A DNA stretch of 64,000 nt from Phaeobacter sp. CECT 5382 (GTDB lineage: Bacteria; Pseudomonadota; Alphaproteobacteria; Rhodobacterales; Rhodobacteraceae): contig NZ_CYSG01000004.1 in assembly GCF_001457775.1 (NCBI RefSeq), forward strand, positions 186,001-250,000. The letters are read 5' to 3'. Within the stretch, counting starts at the first letter, position 1. Each line of letters starts with the position of its first letter. The notes under the pieces are model-generated. The model ran no database searches, was not told the DNA's origin, and saw nothing but the letters and a program-made list of their open reading frames with translations. This document shows, piece after piece, positions 41,773 to 51,593 of this stretch. A program made the position numbers and the translations under genes.

Positions 41773-44291
41773 GAACGGCCGCCCTGCAGGCGTCTGGGAT
41801 GCACCGCATCAGCCCCGTGACCGCGATAGCGTGGTTGCGGGCGTTGTATTTCTGGACTTTTACAGTTCTGGCGGCAGCTTTTCTTGTCCTGACGCTTGCG
41901 GGCGGCAGTCTTGCCCAGACGAGCGAACGGGACACGGACTATTATCAGAATTGGCTGAAAACCGCGCTCAGGGCCGAACAGGTCATTGATGCCAGTCGCG
42001 CCTCAAGCGCGGCCTTTGAACAATTGCGCAAAGATCTGACTGGGTATCGCCAGTCATTCCAACGCGTCAGTGGCGAGAACAAGCAGCGTATTTCAACGCT
42101 TGAAAGTCAATTGGCGGCTCTTGGTGATCCACCAGCCGAGGGCAGCGACGAGCCTGAAGATATTGCGGCCCTGCGGGCGAGCCTTACTCTGCAGCTCAAC
42201 CAGCTGAAAGTGCCGCGGATTGTGGCCGAAGAGGCCTTTCGCCGCGCCAATGGTTTGATTGGCGAAATTGACATCATCATTCGTGATCGCCGCACCAAGC
42301 GCCTGCTGGAGCGTGGGCCGTCCCCTCTGAACCCGGAGCACTGGCCCGGCGCCTTTGGCGCGCTGAGCAAATCCGGCAGAACGCTTTGGCATGAGACGCA
42401 AGCCCAGATTGGCAACGACACAACGGTCGAACGGATCAGCGATGATTTGCCCGGCATTTTGGTCCTGTTGATCACGGGCATCTTGTTGGTTTTGAGAGGA
42501 CGTCCCTGGGCGCGCGCGATGGGGAACTATCTGCGTGCCTTTGGGGCGCGCGGCACAGGAGTCTGGAGCTTTGTAGTCTCGCTGCTACAGGTTTTGCTGC
42601 CGCTTTTGGGGGTACTTGTTCTTACCACGGCAGTTGACCTGGCGGGCATCCTTGGGGTGCGCGGGACCTTGATGCTGGAAAACCTGCCGAGCTGGGCTTT
42701 CATCCTTTTGACCTTCCACTGGCTGGGCGAACAACTTGTGGCATCGCGTCGCGAGGTTGATCTGGTTTCTGTCGGGGAGGGGCGCCGCGGCGAAGTGCGG
42801 CTAATGATTGACATGCTGGCGGCAGTTCTGGTGCTGCAGGATGTGCTGACCCAGTTCAATCTGCTTGAGAACACATCGCAGGAAACCAGTGCAGTTCTGG
42901 CCTTTCCGTTGATTGTTGCTGCAGCATTGATCTTGCTGCGTCTACAGAAGTACGGGTCCTTGAACAGCAAACCGGATGCCGAAGCGGACCCGGACGGTGA
43001 AGGCCGTATCGCAGCCGGTGCCAGCCGCATCATCGCTCTGGTGCGCCAAGGCTCCTACCTGCTGGGCTTCGTGGCGCCGGTTCTGGCGGCTTTGGGCTAT
43101 GTGAATGCCGCCGAAGCCCTGATCTATCCTGCGATCAATACGCTGTTTCTTCTAACTGCCTTGGCTGTGGTGCAGCGGTTTGCCGGTGATCTTTATGGTT
43201 GGCTGTCAGGGCAGGGCCAGGCGGCGCAGGATTCGCTGCTCTTTGTTGGCATCGGCTTTTTGCTGGCATTGTTGGCCTTGCCGCTGCTGGCCCTGATCTG
43301 GGGCGCGCGGGTGGCGGATCTTACAGAGCTGTGGTCAACTTTCCTCGCCGGGTTTCAAATCGGCGATACCCGGATATCACCGATGGCTTTTCTTAGCTTC
43401 GTGGTGGTTTTTGCCGCAGGTTACGGTTTGACGCGGCTGATCCAAAGCAGTCTGCGAAATTCGCTCTTGCCGAAGACAAAAATCGATCCTGGTGGTCAGA
43501 ATGCCATTGTCTCGGGATTGGGCTATGTCGGTATCTTTCTGGCTGCCCTGGTGGCCATTTCGATGGCAGGGCTTGATCTGTCATCGCTGGCCATTGTTGC
43601 GGGGGCTCTTTCTGTTGGCATTGGCTTTGGTCTGCAAACCATCGTTTCGAATTTTGTCTCTGGTATCATCCTTTTGGTTGAACGTCCGATTTCAAAGGGA
43701 GACTGGATCGAAGTTGGCGGTCTGATGGGCTATGTGCGCGATATCTCGGTGCGCTCGACCCGGATCGAAACCTTTGATCGCAGCGATGTTATTGTTCCGA
43801 ACTCGGATCTGATTACCGGTACGGTGACCAACTATACCCGAGGCAATACCGTGGGGCGGGTGATCGTCCCTGTCGGTGTCGCCTATGGCACCGACCCAAG
43901 GCAGGTCGAGGCGATCCTGTCTGAAATAGCCCGTGCGCATCCAATGGTGCTGATGAAGCCGGCGCCGAATGTGGTGTTTCAAGGCTTTGGTGCAGATAGC
44001 CTGGATTTCGAGATTCGCGCCATTTTGCGCGATGTGAACTGGGTGCTTTCGGTGAAGTCTGACCTCAACTACGAGATCGTGGCGCGGTTTGCAGCAGAAG
44101 GCATCGAAATCCCCTATGCCCAGCGTGATCTCTGGATCCGCAACCCTGAGGCACTTGGGGCTTTGGCTGCCACCGCAGTCGCAGAGGCAGGCACCACAGC
44201 TGAGAATGGAAACATGCCAAAACCCGCGCAGCCGGACCTTGAAGATCTAGGGCAGGCGGACACGGATGGCGATGCAGACGGGGATAAGTAG
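41769..44291 (+). CDS. Large MscS-type mechanosensitive channel with DUF3772 domain
   Basis: The 840-residue protein has a signal-like N-terminal helix, a periplasmic coiled-coil region with a DUF3772 segment (about residues 50-210), eight or more membrane helices, and the MscS pore and beta domain near the C-terminus (LSVGIGFGLQTIVSNFVSGI, LVERPISKGDWIEVGGLMGY, VRSTRIETFDRSDVIVPNSD). It releases solutes on hypo-osmotic shock. The acidic tail (EDLGQADTDGDADGDK) is unusual. ATG overlaps the cysK stop by four bases, so it belongs to the cysK transcript. Confidence 0.92.
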   Translation: MRTAALQASGMHRISPVTAIAWLRALYFWTFTVLAAAFLVLTLAGGSLAQTSERDTDYYQNWLKTALRAEQVIDASRASSAAFEQLRKDLTGYRQSFQRVSGENKQRISTLESQLAALGDPPAEGSDEPEDIAALRASLTLQLNQLKVPRIVAEEAFRRANGLIGEIDIIIRDRRTKRLLERGPSPLNPEHWPGAFGALSKSGRTLWHETQAQIGNDTTVERISDDLPGILVLLITGILLVLRGRPWARAMGNYLRAFGARGTGVWSFVVSLLQVLLPLLGVLVLTTAVDLAGILGVRGTLMLENLPSWAFILLTFHWLGEQLVASRREVDLVSVGEGRRGEVRLMIDMLAAVLVLQDVLTQFNLLENTSQETSAVLAFPLIVAAALILLRLQKYGSLNSKPDAEADPDGEGRIAAGASRIIALVRQGSYLLGFVAPVLAALGYVNAAEALIYPAINTLFLLTALAVVQRFAGDLYGWLSGQGQAAQDSLLFVGIGFLLALLALPLLALIWGARVADLTELWSTFLAGFQIGDTRISPMAFLSFVVVFAAGYGLTRLIQSSLRNSLLPKTKIDPGGQNAIVSGLGYVGIFLAALVAISMAGLDLSSLAIVAGALSVGIGFGLQTIVSNFVSGIILLVERPISKGDWIEVGGLMGYVRDISVRSTRIETFDRSDVIVPNSDLITGTVTNYTRGNTVGRVIVPVGVAYGTDPRQVEAILSEIARAHPMVLMKPAPNVVFQGFGADSLDFEIRAILRDVNWVLSVKSDLNYEIVARFAAEGIEIPYAQRDLWIRNPEALGALAATAVAEAGTTAENGNMPKPAQPDLEDLGQADTDGDADGDK

Positions 44292-44664
44292 CGCGACCTT
44301 TTCGAAAGCTTGCGCCGCTTTCTTCTGACGTTTTTGACCGACTGACAGTGCGATCTGAAAGGGCCGCCGTTCGCTGGTGGCTGTCATCGAGCAGCGCAGG
44401 TGCAGAGCCTGCGGTCTCGGCCGCCTCCTGGCCGCCTCCTGGCTAGGTCTGTGCCCGGATGTCGCCTCCTGCGCTCGGTCGGAATTCTTTGAAAAGAGTT
44501 ATTTTTTCGGGATGGGCCGCGCGAAAATCCGCTGTCGCAGTTCCGTCGCAGTCCCGTCTTTGTATCTTGGGGGCGGAGGGTTGAAAGAGCATCTGAAAAA
44601 GATGTGGCTTTTGTCAAAAAGGGTCTTGCTATTCCCCCTGCCATCCGTCAAAAGTCCGCCTCAC
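44292..44664. other. Gene-free region before tRNA-Ser
   Basis: No gene is seen in 373 bases. It contains two short tandem duplications: GGCCGCCTCCT twice (44419-44440) and GTCGCAGTTCC with GTCGCAGTCCC (44534-44555). The promoter of tRNA-Ser should lie here; no clear boxes were found. Confidence 0.5.
44419..44440. repeat. Perfect 11-bp tandem duplication
   Basis: GGCCGCCTCCT occurs at 44419-44429 and 44430-44440 in a gene-free region. Confidence 0.9.
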
Positions 44665-44754
44665 GGAGAGGTGGCCGAGTGGTCGAAGGCGCACGCCTGG
44701 AAAGTGTGTAGGCGGGAGACCGTCTCCAGGGTTCGAATCCCTGTCTCTCCGCCA
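44665..44754 (+). tRNA. tRNA-Ser (anticodon GGA)
   Basis: The 90-base sequence folds as a class II tRNA: acceptor GGAGAGG pairs with the 3' CTCTCC side (last pair G-U), the D arm has TGGCCGAGTGGTCGAAGGC, the anticodon loop CTGGAAA gives GGA at 44699-44701, a long variable arm GGCGGGAGACCGTCTCC-like stem follows, and the T loop is GGTTCGAATCC. CCA is encoded. It reads UCC and UCU codons. Confidence 0.96.
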
Positions 44755-45870
44755 TTACCCATTTTGAAATATGGCTCGCAGCAAACTTTCTGACGTCTTG
44801 CGTCGTTTAGATCATGCGCAAAACGGATAGTTGTTTGGCCCGAATTTTGAGCTGCGTGCATCAGGACTGACTGTTTTGGTTGCTTGAGTTCTTACAGCCA
44901 TTTTGCCTAGGCAGTTCACACAGTCAGGTCTTTCAGCCAGCTCTCACAACCTATGCCGGTCCAGGTTTCAGAATGGGTCTTTTTCCGGAACGCTTATTTG
45001 GCTTCAGACCGGCTGGAAGCTGCCCAGAGCAGTGCTTCCTGAGTAGGCAGCCGAAGGTTGGATTTATCAAGCTTTCAAATCCCGATTCGACCAAACTGCG
45101 GGCCAATCACTATGTTTGCTCACCGCTGCGAGGCATTGTTTCCCAATCGAATGTTATGGCGCAATTGTTTTGCAATTGACCTGACGGGCGGTCTGGCATG
45201 AAATTTTTATGTCCATTCAAACCTGTGGCGGTGCCGGTCTTTCTTCCGAAGATCAGTGCTGTGATTGTCGCGATAACAGCGACAGATTTGTTAGAAAGGG
45301 CCCCTTTTTGTTTCCCTACGGGGAATGATCGGGCTGAACCGCTTCTTTTGGGGAGCAGATCGGTACAATTGCCGCGCTTTGATGGTGCCGTCTTGAGCTG
45401 AAGGCTTTTCGGGATTTATCGCCGAAACCTTGTTTCAGAAGATTTCCAATAAATTTTAGTCTTTGTTTGCCTAGTTCACCGGGATACTCATATCCCCGCT
45501 CCTCTGGAGGTGCCTGGAGGTGCCTGGAGGTGAAGAGTGCCCTGGTTTTTCCAGGTGACAGTTCCGGATGAGTAAAAGGGATTTTGTGACCCACGTTTTA
45601 CGGCAGGGTGACATGGTTTTTGTTTCAGAACCTGGTCTGGGAACACCGGATCAGGAGAACTGCGACCGCATCCACGGTGTGTGGCTTTGCCAGCGACGGT
45701 CGTCACCGAGCGAGAACTGGACCGGGTGTTTGGCCGATAGGACGCGGGGCAAGATGCGCTGTGGGTCGGGGCTAAAAGAATTGGCTGCCTTGCGGGGTGG
45801 TTCGGGAATCCGATGGACCGCTGCCTTTGTAGGCAAATCAAAGCGGCCTCGGAGCGAAGGAGAGAACAGG
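44755..45870. other. 1.1-kb region without a convincing gene after tRNA-Ser
   Basis: All frames are broken or have no recognisable similarity. The base composition drifts toward AT between 45100 and 45480, unlike the flanking coding DNA. A 10-bp triple repeat lies at 45504-45533. It may be the decayed remains of an island at the tRNA-Ser 3' end, but I found no second copy of the tRNA end and no integrase. Confidence 0.5.
45504..45533. repeat. 10-bp tandem repeat, three copies
   Basis: CTGGAGGTGC occurs twice exactly and a third time as CTGGAGGTGA. Confidence 0.9.
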
Positions 45871-46620
45871 ATGGCCGATAAAGTTGATATGTTGCATTCG
45901 GCCAGCCTGGTTTCTGGCCAAGTGTCAGCCCCTTGTGATGCGTGCGAGCCTGAAAGTGGCATGGTATCCTTTTTGAATGCCGCCGGAAAAGTGACTGGCA
46001 CTGCAAATCTCTGTGAGATCGAACATGTCGTGACCCCCTGCTTTACGCCGGGAACGCTGATCGCCACCCCGGCCGGTGAGCGCAAAGTAGAGGATCTGGC
46101 TGTGGGGGATCGGGTGATAACCCGGGACAATGGCATTCAGGGGATCCGATGGGTGGGTAATCGTCGCATCGAAGGTCAGGGGCTGCAACATGCAGAACAT
46201 CTGCAACCGATCCTGATCCGCGAAGGGGCTCTGGGCGACGACTTGCCAGAACGGGATATGATGGTCAGTCCGAACCATAGGGTTTTGGTGGCAAACGACA
46301 AAACGGCGCTTTATTTTGAGGATCGCGAAGTGCTGGTGGCTGCGAAACACCTGATCGGGCTGACCGGCGTCGATGCGGTCCGGACAAGTGCTGTCAGCTA
46401 TATTCACTTTATGTTTGATCAGCATGAGGTGGTGCTGTCAGATGGCGCCTGGACCGAGAGTTTTCAGCCCGGCGATCAGTCGTTGCGCGGGCTTGATAAC
46501 GCCCAGCGAAACGAGATCTATGAGTTGTTTCCGGATCTGAAGTCCGAACAGGGTTTGGCGGCCTATTCCTCGGCACGCCGCTCTCTCAGAGGTCATGAGG
46601 CACGTCTGCTGATACACTGA
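45871..46620 (+). CDS. Hint-domain (hedgehog/intein-like) protein
   Basis: The 249-residue protein contains a Hint_2 domain from about residue 60: PCFTPGTLIATPAGERKVED with the cysteine at the expected splice-like position, VGDRVITRDNG, IRWVG, and SPNHRVLV with the conserved histidine, then a C-terminal region. Such proteins are common in Rhodobacteraceae and are thought to be autoprocessing parts of secreted proteins, although this one has no clear signal peptide and no large partner domain. The start at 45871 has GGAGAGAACAGG upstream; the earlier in-frame ATG at 45568 adds a segment with no homology. Confidence 0.85.
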   Translation: MADKVDMLHSASLVSGQVSAPCDACEPESGMVSFLNAAGKVTGTANLCEIEHVVTPCFTPGTLIATPAGERKVEDLAVGDRVITRDNGIQGIRWVGNRRIEGQGLQHAEHLQPILIREGALGDDLPERDMMVSPNHRVLVANDKTALYFEDREVLVAAKHLIGLTGVDAVRTSAVSYIHFMFDQHEVVLSDGAWTESFQPGDQSLRGLDNAQRNEIYELFPDLKSEQGLAAYSSARRSLRGHEARLLIH

Positions 46621-46664
46621 GCGTGACACCAAGCCTGTGAATCTGTCGTAACGTAAAATGGCTG

Positions 46665-47255
46665 CTAGCTGCGGGCACGGGCGGCGCGCCAGGCGGCCCA
46701 GGCTTCCGGGGTGTCCAGATCTGTAAGAGCGCGCTGCCCTGGCAAGCCGATATCTTGTACCGGCACGGTTTTAAGCAGGGCACGGGCGCCCTGATCTCCG
46801 CTCAATTGTATCAGAGCGGCAAAGCAACGCCTGGGAAACAGTACCGGATGGCCGGGGCGTCCGTCACTGGAGGTGGCCCGCAGGATTGGGCTGTCAGCGC
46901 CGTGAAAATGACTGGCGATATGCGCCAGGTCCTGGCTTTGCAGATCTGGCATGTCGGCCGGCAGGATCATCACGGCTTCGGTATCGCTTGGTAAAGCCTT
47001 GACCCCGGCGCGGATCGAGGCCGCCATGCCTTCGGCTGCGTCCGCAACAGGCACGACTGTGGCCGTTCCCGTTGCCGTGACGCGCGGGTGACTGTGACTG
47101 GGTACCGTGACATAGCAAGGCAGGCCTGTGAGCGCAGCACGGCGGCACATCCCCGACAGCAGCGGCTCACCGTCAATCTCTTGCAGGAGTTTGTCTTGCC
47201 CCTGCATGCGCGAGGAACTGCCCGCCGCTAGCAAGAGAATGGAAATCTCGCTCAT
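46665..47255 (-). CDS. MobA-like nucleotidyltransferase (MocA type)
   Basis: The 196-residue protein has the nucleotidyltransferase start ILLLAAGSSSRMQGQDKLLQ and the metal-binding aspartate in VMILPADMPDL. MocA/MobA proteins attach CMP or GMP to molybdopterin. Related proteins act on other substrates, and no molybdoenzyme gene is adjacent, so the exact substrate is open. Confidence 0.85.
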   Translation of the reverse strand: MSEISILLLAAGSSSRMQGQDKLLQEIDGEPLLSGMCRRAALTGLPCYVTVPSHSHPRVTATGTATVVPVADAAEGMAASIRAGVKALPSDTEAVMILPADMPDLQSQDLAHIASHFHGADSPILRATSSDGRPGHPVLFPRRCFAALIQLSGDQGARALLKTVPVQDIGLPGQRALTDLDTPEAWAAWRAARARS

Positions 47256-47356
47256 TCATCCACCGTTTCACATGGCCGTCAGCTGAGATGCCTCCGGCGG
47301 GAATATTTTTAGAAAGATGAAGGGGAAAGACCAGAGGTTTTTGCCGCCTGGGGGCG

Positions 47357-47388
47357 AACAACGCCACCGAATGACGGATGGCGTTGTT
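47357..47388. terminator. 10-bp hairpin after the dimethylglycine dehydrogenase-like gene
   Basis: AACAACGCCA (47357-47366) pairs with TGGCGTTGTT (47379-47388) across a 12-base loop. No strong T run follows on the minus strand, so its use as a terminator is only probable. Confidence 0.5.
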
Positions 47389-47401
47389 TGGGGTCAGGGG
47401 A

Positions 47402-49819
47402 TTAGCCGCGCATGCGGTCGCCATCGCTGTCGAACAGCGGGGTGGTGATCAGGCGTGCCTTGTGCATTCTGCCGAGGATTTCGATCTCAACTACCAACCC
47501 ATCTGTTGCAGCCTTTGTAGGAACAAAGCCCAGAGCAATGGATTTTTGCGCATGGTGGGAATACCCCCCGGATGTGCAGAACCCCACGACGGTGCCATCG
47601 ATGGAAATCGGCTCATACGCCACAACATCTGCATCCTCTGCCATGACCTCAAATGCGCAAAGTTTGCGCTGTGGACCTGCCTCGCGTTCCGCTTCGGCTG
47701 CTGAGCGGCCAATGAAATCGGTGTTTTTCTTGAACGAGATGAAGCGATCCAGCCCGGTTTCGGCGGCGGTGTAATCGGGCGAAAACTCCCGCATCCAGGA
47801 GCCGAAGAATTTATCCAGGCGCAGGGACATCATGGCGCGCATCCCAAAAGGTTTCATGCCATGCGGCTGGCCTGCCTGCCAGAGCGTCGACCAAAGCGCA
47901 CGCTGGCTAGGCAGATCACAGTAGATCTCGTAGCCAAGATCGCCAGTGTAGCTGACCCGCTGAACGATACAGTCCACCATGCCGACGGTCATGCGGCGCA
48001 GATCCATGAAGCGCATGCTCGACACATCCTGCAGGGTACAGGCCTGTAAAACCTCACGCGCCTTGGGACCGGCGATCTGAAACCCATTGCGGGTGTCTGA
48101 TATGTTTTCGATCTGCACGGTGTTGTCCTGGTGCTTCAGGAACCAGCGCATGTGATAGGCTTGGGCCCCATAAGATGCCGTCAACTGGAATTCGCCCTCT
48201 GCGAGGCACGAGATGGTGAAATCGCCAATCAGGCGTCCCTTGGGGGACAGCATCGGAGTCAGGCTGATGCGGCCAGGCTGCGGTACGCGGCCAGCCATGA
48301 TGCGGTCCAGCCAGGCGCGCGCGCCCTCACCAGTGATCAGGTATTTGCCGAAATTATGCACCTCGTTGATGCCCACGGAGTCGCGCACGGCTTTGACTTC
48401 ACGCGCAGTGGCGTCAAAAGCGTTGGAGCGGCGAAAGGACGGGGTTTCAAAGCGCGGCTCATCGCCTTGGGCGAAATAGTTTGGAACCTCGAGGCCGAAC
48501 TGCTGCCCCCAGACCGCGCCCATGCCGTCAAAGACGTCATACATTGGCGTGGTGCGGAAGGGACGCGCGGCTGGCAGTTCTTCGTTGGGATAGGAGATCG
48601 AAAAGCGTTTTTGATAATTCTCAACCACCTTGGGTAGAGTATAGCCCGGCGTGATCCAGTCGCCAAAGCGCGCACAGTCCATCGCCATGGTATCGCGCTC
48701 TGTCTCGCCTTCGATCATCCACTGGGCCAGCATCAGGCCGACGCCGCCGCCCTGGCTGAAGCCGGCCATGACACCGCAGGCGGACCAGTAGTTGCGCATC
48801 CCCGGCACTGGTCCCACCAGAGGGTTGCCATCGGGGGCAAAGGTAAAGGGGCCGTGGATCACCGATTTCACCCCAGCGGCCTCCAGCGCGGGGAAGCGTT
48901 TATACGCAAAATCAATGGAGTCTTCGATTTTGTCAAAGTCATCGCCCAGCAGCTCATGTCCAAAATCCCAAGGGGTGCCATTCACCGCCCAGGGTTTGCA
49001 GGGCTGTTCATAAAAACCGATGCAGAGCCCGCGACCCTCTTGGCGCAGGTAGCTTTCGCCAGCGGGGTCCATCACATGGGGATGTTCGCCACCTGCATCG
49101 ATGATCTCGGCAATCATCGGGACTTCATCGGTGACGATATATTGGTGTTCCATCGGATGCAGCGGGAAATAGATCCCCGCCATGGCGCCGACTTCGCGCG
49201 CCCAAAGACCGCCGGCATTGACGATATGTTCCGCATGAATAGTACCCTTGCTTGTAACCACATCCCAGGTTCCGTCGGCGCGCTGGTTGGTGGCTTCGAC
49301 CTTGCAATGGGTCTCAATTGTGGCCCCGCCCATGCGGGCGGCCTTCGCATAGGCATGGGTGGTGCCAGAAGGATCCAGATGCCCATCAAGTGGATCATAT
49401 AGCCCGCCAACGATTCCCTCGATATTGGTGACCGGTGCAATTCTGGCGATCTCTTCCGGACTGACGATTTCAGTTTCGAGCCCCATGAAGCGATGTTTGG
49501 CGCGCTCTGCCTTGAGCATGTCAAAGCGTTCCTGATTGTCGGCCAGAGTGATGCCGCCGACATGATGCAAGCCGCAAGACATGCCGGTGATCTCTTCCAG
49601 CTCGCGGTAGAGCTTGATGGTATAACCCTGAAGAGCCGCCATGTTGGTATCGCCATTCAAGGTGTGGAACCCGCCCGCAGCGTGCCAGGTGGATCCCGAC
49701 GTCAGCTCCGAGCGTTCGATCAACATGACATCGCTCCAGCCCAGCTTGGTGAGATGGTAAAGCACGGAACAGCCAACGACACCGCCGCCAATGACGGCCA
49801 CACGGGTTGAGGTCTTCAT
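47402..49819 (-). CDS. Dimethylglycine/sarcosine dehydrogenase-like flavoprotein
   Basis: The 805-residue protein has an N-terminal DAO-type FAD domain (VAVIGGGVVGCSVLYHL; covalent FAD histidine expected in SGSTWHAAGG), a linker domain, and C-terminal GcvT-like folate domains (residues about 430-800; LTPMLSPKGRLIGDFTISCL). Such enzymes oxidatively demethylate dimethylglycine, sarcosine or related amines and pass the one-carbon unit to tetrahydrofolate. It resembles glycine betaine catabolism enzymes, fitting the betaine/DMSP theme of this genome. The start at 49819 has GGAG upstream. Confidence 0.88.
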   Translation of the reverse strand: MKTSTRVAVIGGGVVGCSVLYHLTKLGWSDVMLIERSELTSGSTWHAAGGFHTLNGDTNMAALQGYTIKLYRELEEITGMSCGLHHVGGITLADNQERFDMLKAERAKHRFMGLETEIVSPEEIARIAPVTNIEGIVGGLYDPLDGHLDPSGTTHAYAKAARMGGATIETHCKVEATNQRADGTWDVVTSKGTIHAEHIVNAGGLWAREVGAMAGIYFPLHPMEHQYIVTDEVPMIAEIIDAGGEHPHVMDPAGESYLRQEGRGLCIGFYEQPCKPWAVNGTPWDFGHELLGDDFDKIEDSIDFAYKRFPALEAAGVKSVIHGPFTFAPDGNPLVGPVPGMRNYWSACGVMAGFSQGGGVGLMLAQWMIEGETERDTMAMDCARFGDWITPGYTLPKVVENYQKRFSISYPNEELPAARPFRTTPMYDVFDGMGAVWGQQFGLEVPNYFAQGDEPRFETPSFRRSNAFDATAREVKAVRDSVGINEVHNFGKYLITGEGARAWLDRIMAGRVPQPGRISLTPMLSPKGRLIGDFTISCLAEGEFQLTASYGAQAYHMRWFLKHQDNTVQIENISDTRNGFQIAGPKAREVLQACTLQDVSSMRFMDLRRMTVGMVDCIVQRVSYTGDLGYEIYCDLPSQRALWSTLWQAGQPHGMKPFGMRAMMSLRLDKFFGSWMREFSPDYTAAETGLDRFISFKKNTDFIGRSAAEAEREAGPQRKLCAFEVMAEDADVVAYEPISIDGTVVGFCTSGGYSHHAQKSIALGFVPTKAATDGLVVEIEILGRMHKARLITTPLFDSDGDRMRG

Positions 49820-49970
49820 GAGGTCACTCCCTGAGATAGGTTTTGATTTATTCTGGACAGAAGTGAACAGTAGTCCAGTAAAAAAGCGACCCACCTTGTC
49901 GGAGTTGAACTGGATTCAGCAGTTTCATTAGAAGTTTCGGGATCCAGGGCAATTTTCAGCCCGTTGCAGC

Positions 49971-51593
49971 TCAGTCGGTGCTGCGCAGCGGGCTGAGCTG
50001 GACCAAAGCGACGGCGGCAAAGGGCATTGCAAGTTTAAGCACCGCCACGGTGATCAACAGGGCACCCAAAGCGCTGTAATCCTCAGGCGTGACAATCACG
50101 CCGGATTCATCTGTGACCTCGCGGGTGACCACGAAAAACTGGTTGAGGTATTTAGTGCCCAGACTGGAAGCCGAGAGTGCCAAATTGGTGAAAGACGCCA
50201 TCACCGCAAAAAACGTCGCCTTGAGATTGCTGGGCGCGTTGCGGGCAATCCAGGCCAGCATGGGGATCATGGCGATCTGCCCCAGCGGAGATTCCACTGC
50301 GGTGTCGACCAATGCAATGAAGCGCGCATCCACTAGCCCGCCTGTTTTAGCAGCAGTCCATTCGTGCACCCCGTAGTACAGGCCGATATTGGGAAGGCTC
50401 AGCAGGGCTTCGGTGATCGCCAGAAAGGTGACAATCCAGGCAATGGTGTTATTGGCCATCATCGGACGCAGAACCAACATCCCTAGCAGGGTCAGTAAGG
50501 ATGCAATCAGCGACAGTACCGACAGGAATTGCTGATCGAACCCGAGCACGTCGATTTCAAACCAGCTGGAGGCGGCACCATTCAGCGGCGTGGCGCGATA
50601 GGCAAAAATGATGATCGCGGTGCCGACCAAGGCGCGGCCCTGTTCTGGTGTCAGCGATTTGATGAGCTGACGGATCAGCAACAGAACAATCAGCATTGAA
50701 CCGGCAAAAACCAGTTCCTGGGCCTGCTCCAGATCACTTAGTCCAGCACCCAGTGCCAATGCAACAAAGGCACCACCACCGATGAAATACCACCAGTTCA
50801 GCTCTACTGGATCGCGTGGTTGCGTCAGGCGCTGCGTTATCTCTTCGGGGCTCAAGCCGTTGCGCTGCAGTTTAGTCCGTTGACTAAAACGTTGCAGCAG
50901 AGCGACCAGGATGCCAGTCAGAGACAACAAAGGCACGGCCAGAGCCAGTAGGAACACATACGCATAAAGCGCGCCTTTGTCAGCCTGGGGCAGGGCTTCG
51001 GCGCCGTTGAACAGCCAGACGTTCAGGCTGGCGGCCGCGCTGAAGCCACCGATCAGGGTGATCCGGCCCAAGGTCTGCATTGTGGTATGCATGGCGCGGG
51101 TTTCAGCTACGGAATATTGCTCACCGGTCGGGCGACGAAAAGGGACCGCCTCGACTGACATGGCATCGGCTACGATATCCTGCAGGACAAAGCCGCAGGG
51201 CGCCAGCAGGGCCGAGGTGACATACCAGGCATTGGCAGGCATGATCTGTGCCATCTGATCCGGGATCATCAGCAATGCTGCAATGATGCTGTAGCTGGTT
51301 GCCATCAAGCCGGCCCCCAGCACAATCAACAGATATTTCCAGCGCCAGATCAGATCAACCAGATGGCCCAGCGGCATTTTCAACGCCCAAGGCAGGCCAA
51401 CCCAAAAGGCCAACCCGGCCAAAAAGGCTGCTTCTAGGTCAAGGTATTCTTTGACAAAAAACGTGCCAGCAATCGAGGTGACGCCCTGTATGCCATAGGC
51501 AAAATAGATCAACAGTGGTGGTAGAAAACTCCAGCGCAACTGCCGGAAAAGATCAAAGACAATCTGGTCCAGCCACTGATATGCGCGGGTCAT
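49971..51593 (-). CDS. Major facilitator-like membrane transporter (possibly BT1 family)
   Basis: The 540-residue protein has about twelve membrane helices; YFAYGIQGVTSIAGTFFVKE and LPWALKMPLGHLVDLIWRW near the N-terminus recall the folate-biopterin transporter (BT1) group of MFS carriers, as does PCGFVLQDIVADAMSVEAV. A folate or pterin substrate would suit the many tetrahydrofolate enzymes here, but this is not shown. Its start overlaps the stop of the corC-like gene by four bases. Confidence 0.8.
   Translation of the reverse strand: MTRAYQWLDQIVFDLFRQLRWSFLPPLLIYFAYGIQGVTSIAGTFFVKEYLDLEAAFLAGLAFWVGLPWALKMPLGHLVDLIWRWKYLLIVLGAGLMATSYSIIAALLMIPDQMAQIMPANAWYVTSALLAPCGFVLQDIVADAMSVEAVPFRRPTGEQYSVAETRAMHTTMQTLGRITLIGGFSAAASLNVWLFNGAEALPQADKGALYAYVFLLALAVPLLSLTGILVALLQRFSQRTKLQRNGLSPEEITQRLTQPRDPVELNWWYFIGGGAFVALALGAGLSDLEQAQELVFAGSMLIVLLLIRQLIKSLTPEQGRALVGTAIIIFAYRATPLNGAASSWFEIDVLGFDQQFLSVLSLIASLLTLLGMLVLRPMMANNTIAWIVTFLAITEALLSLPNIGLYYGVHEWTAAKTGGLVDARFIALVDTAVESPLGQIAMIPMLAWIARNAPSNLKATFFAVMASFTNLALSASSLGTKYLNQFFVVTREVTDESGVIVTPEDYSALGALLITVAVLKLAMPFAAVALVQLSPLRSTD

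Noticed and set aside
44665-45870. Prophage or integrative element at tRNA-Ser
   Set aside because: No integrase, no repeat of the tRNA 3' end and no phage genes were found; only gene-free DNA follows.
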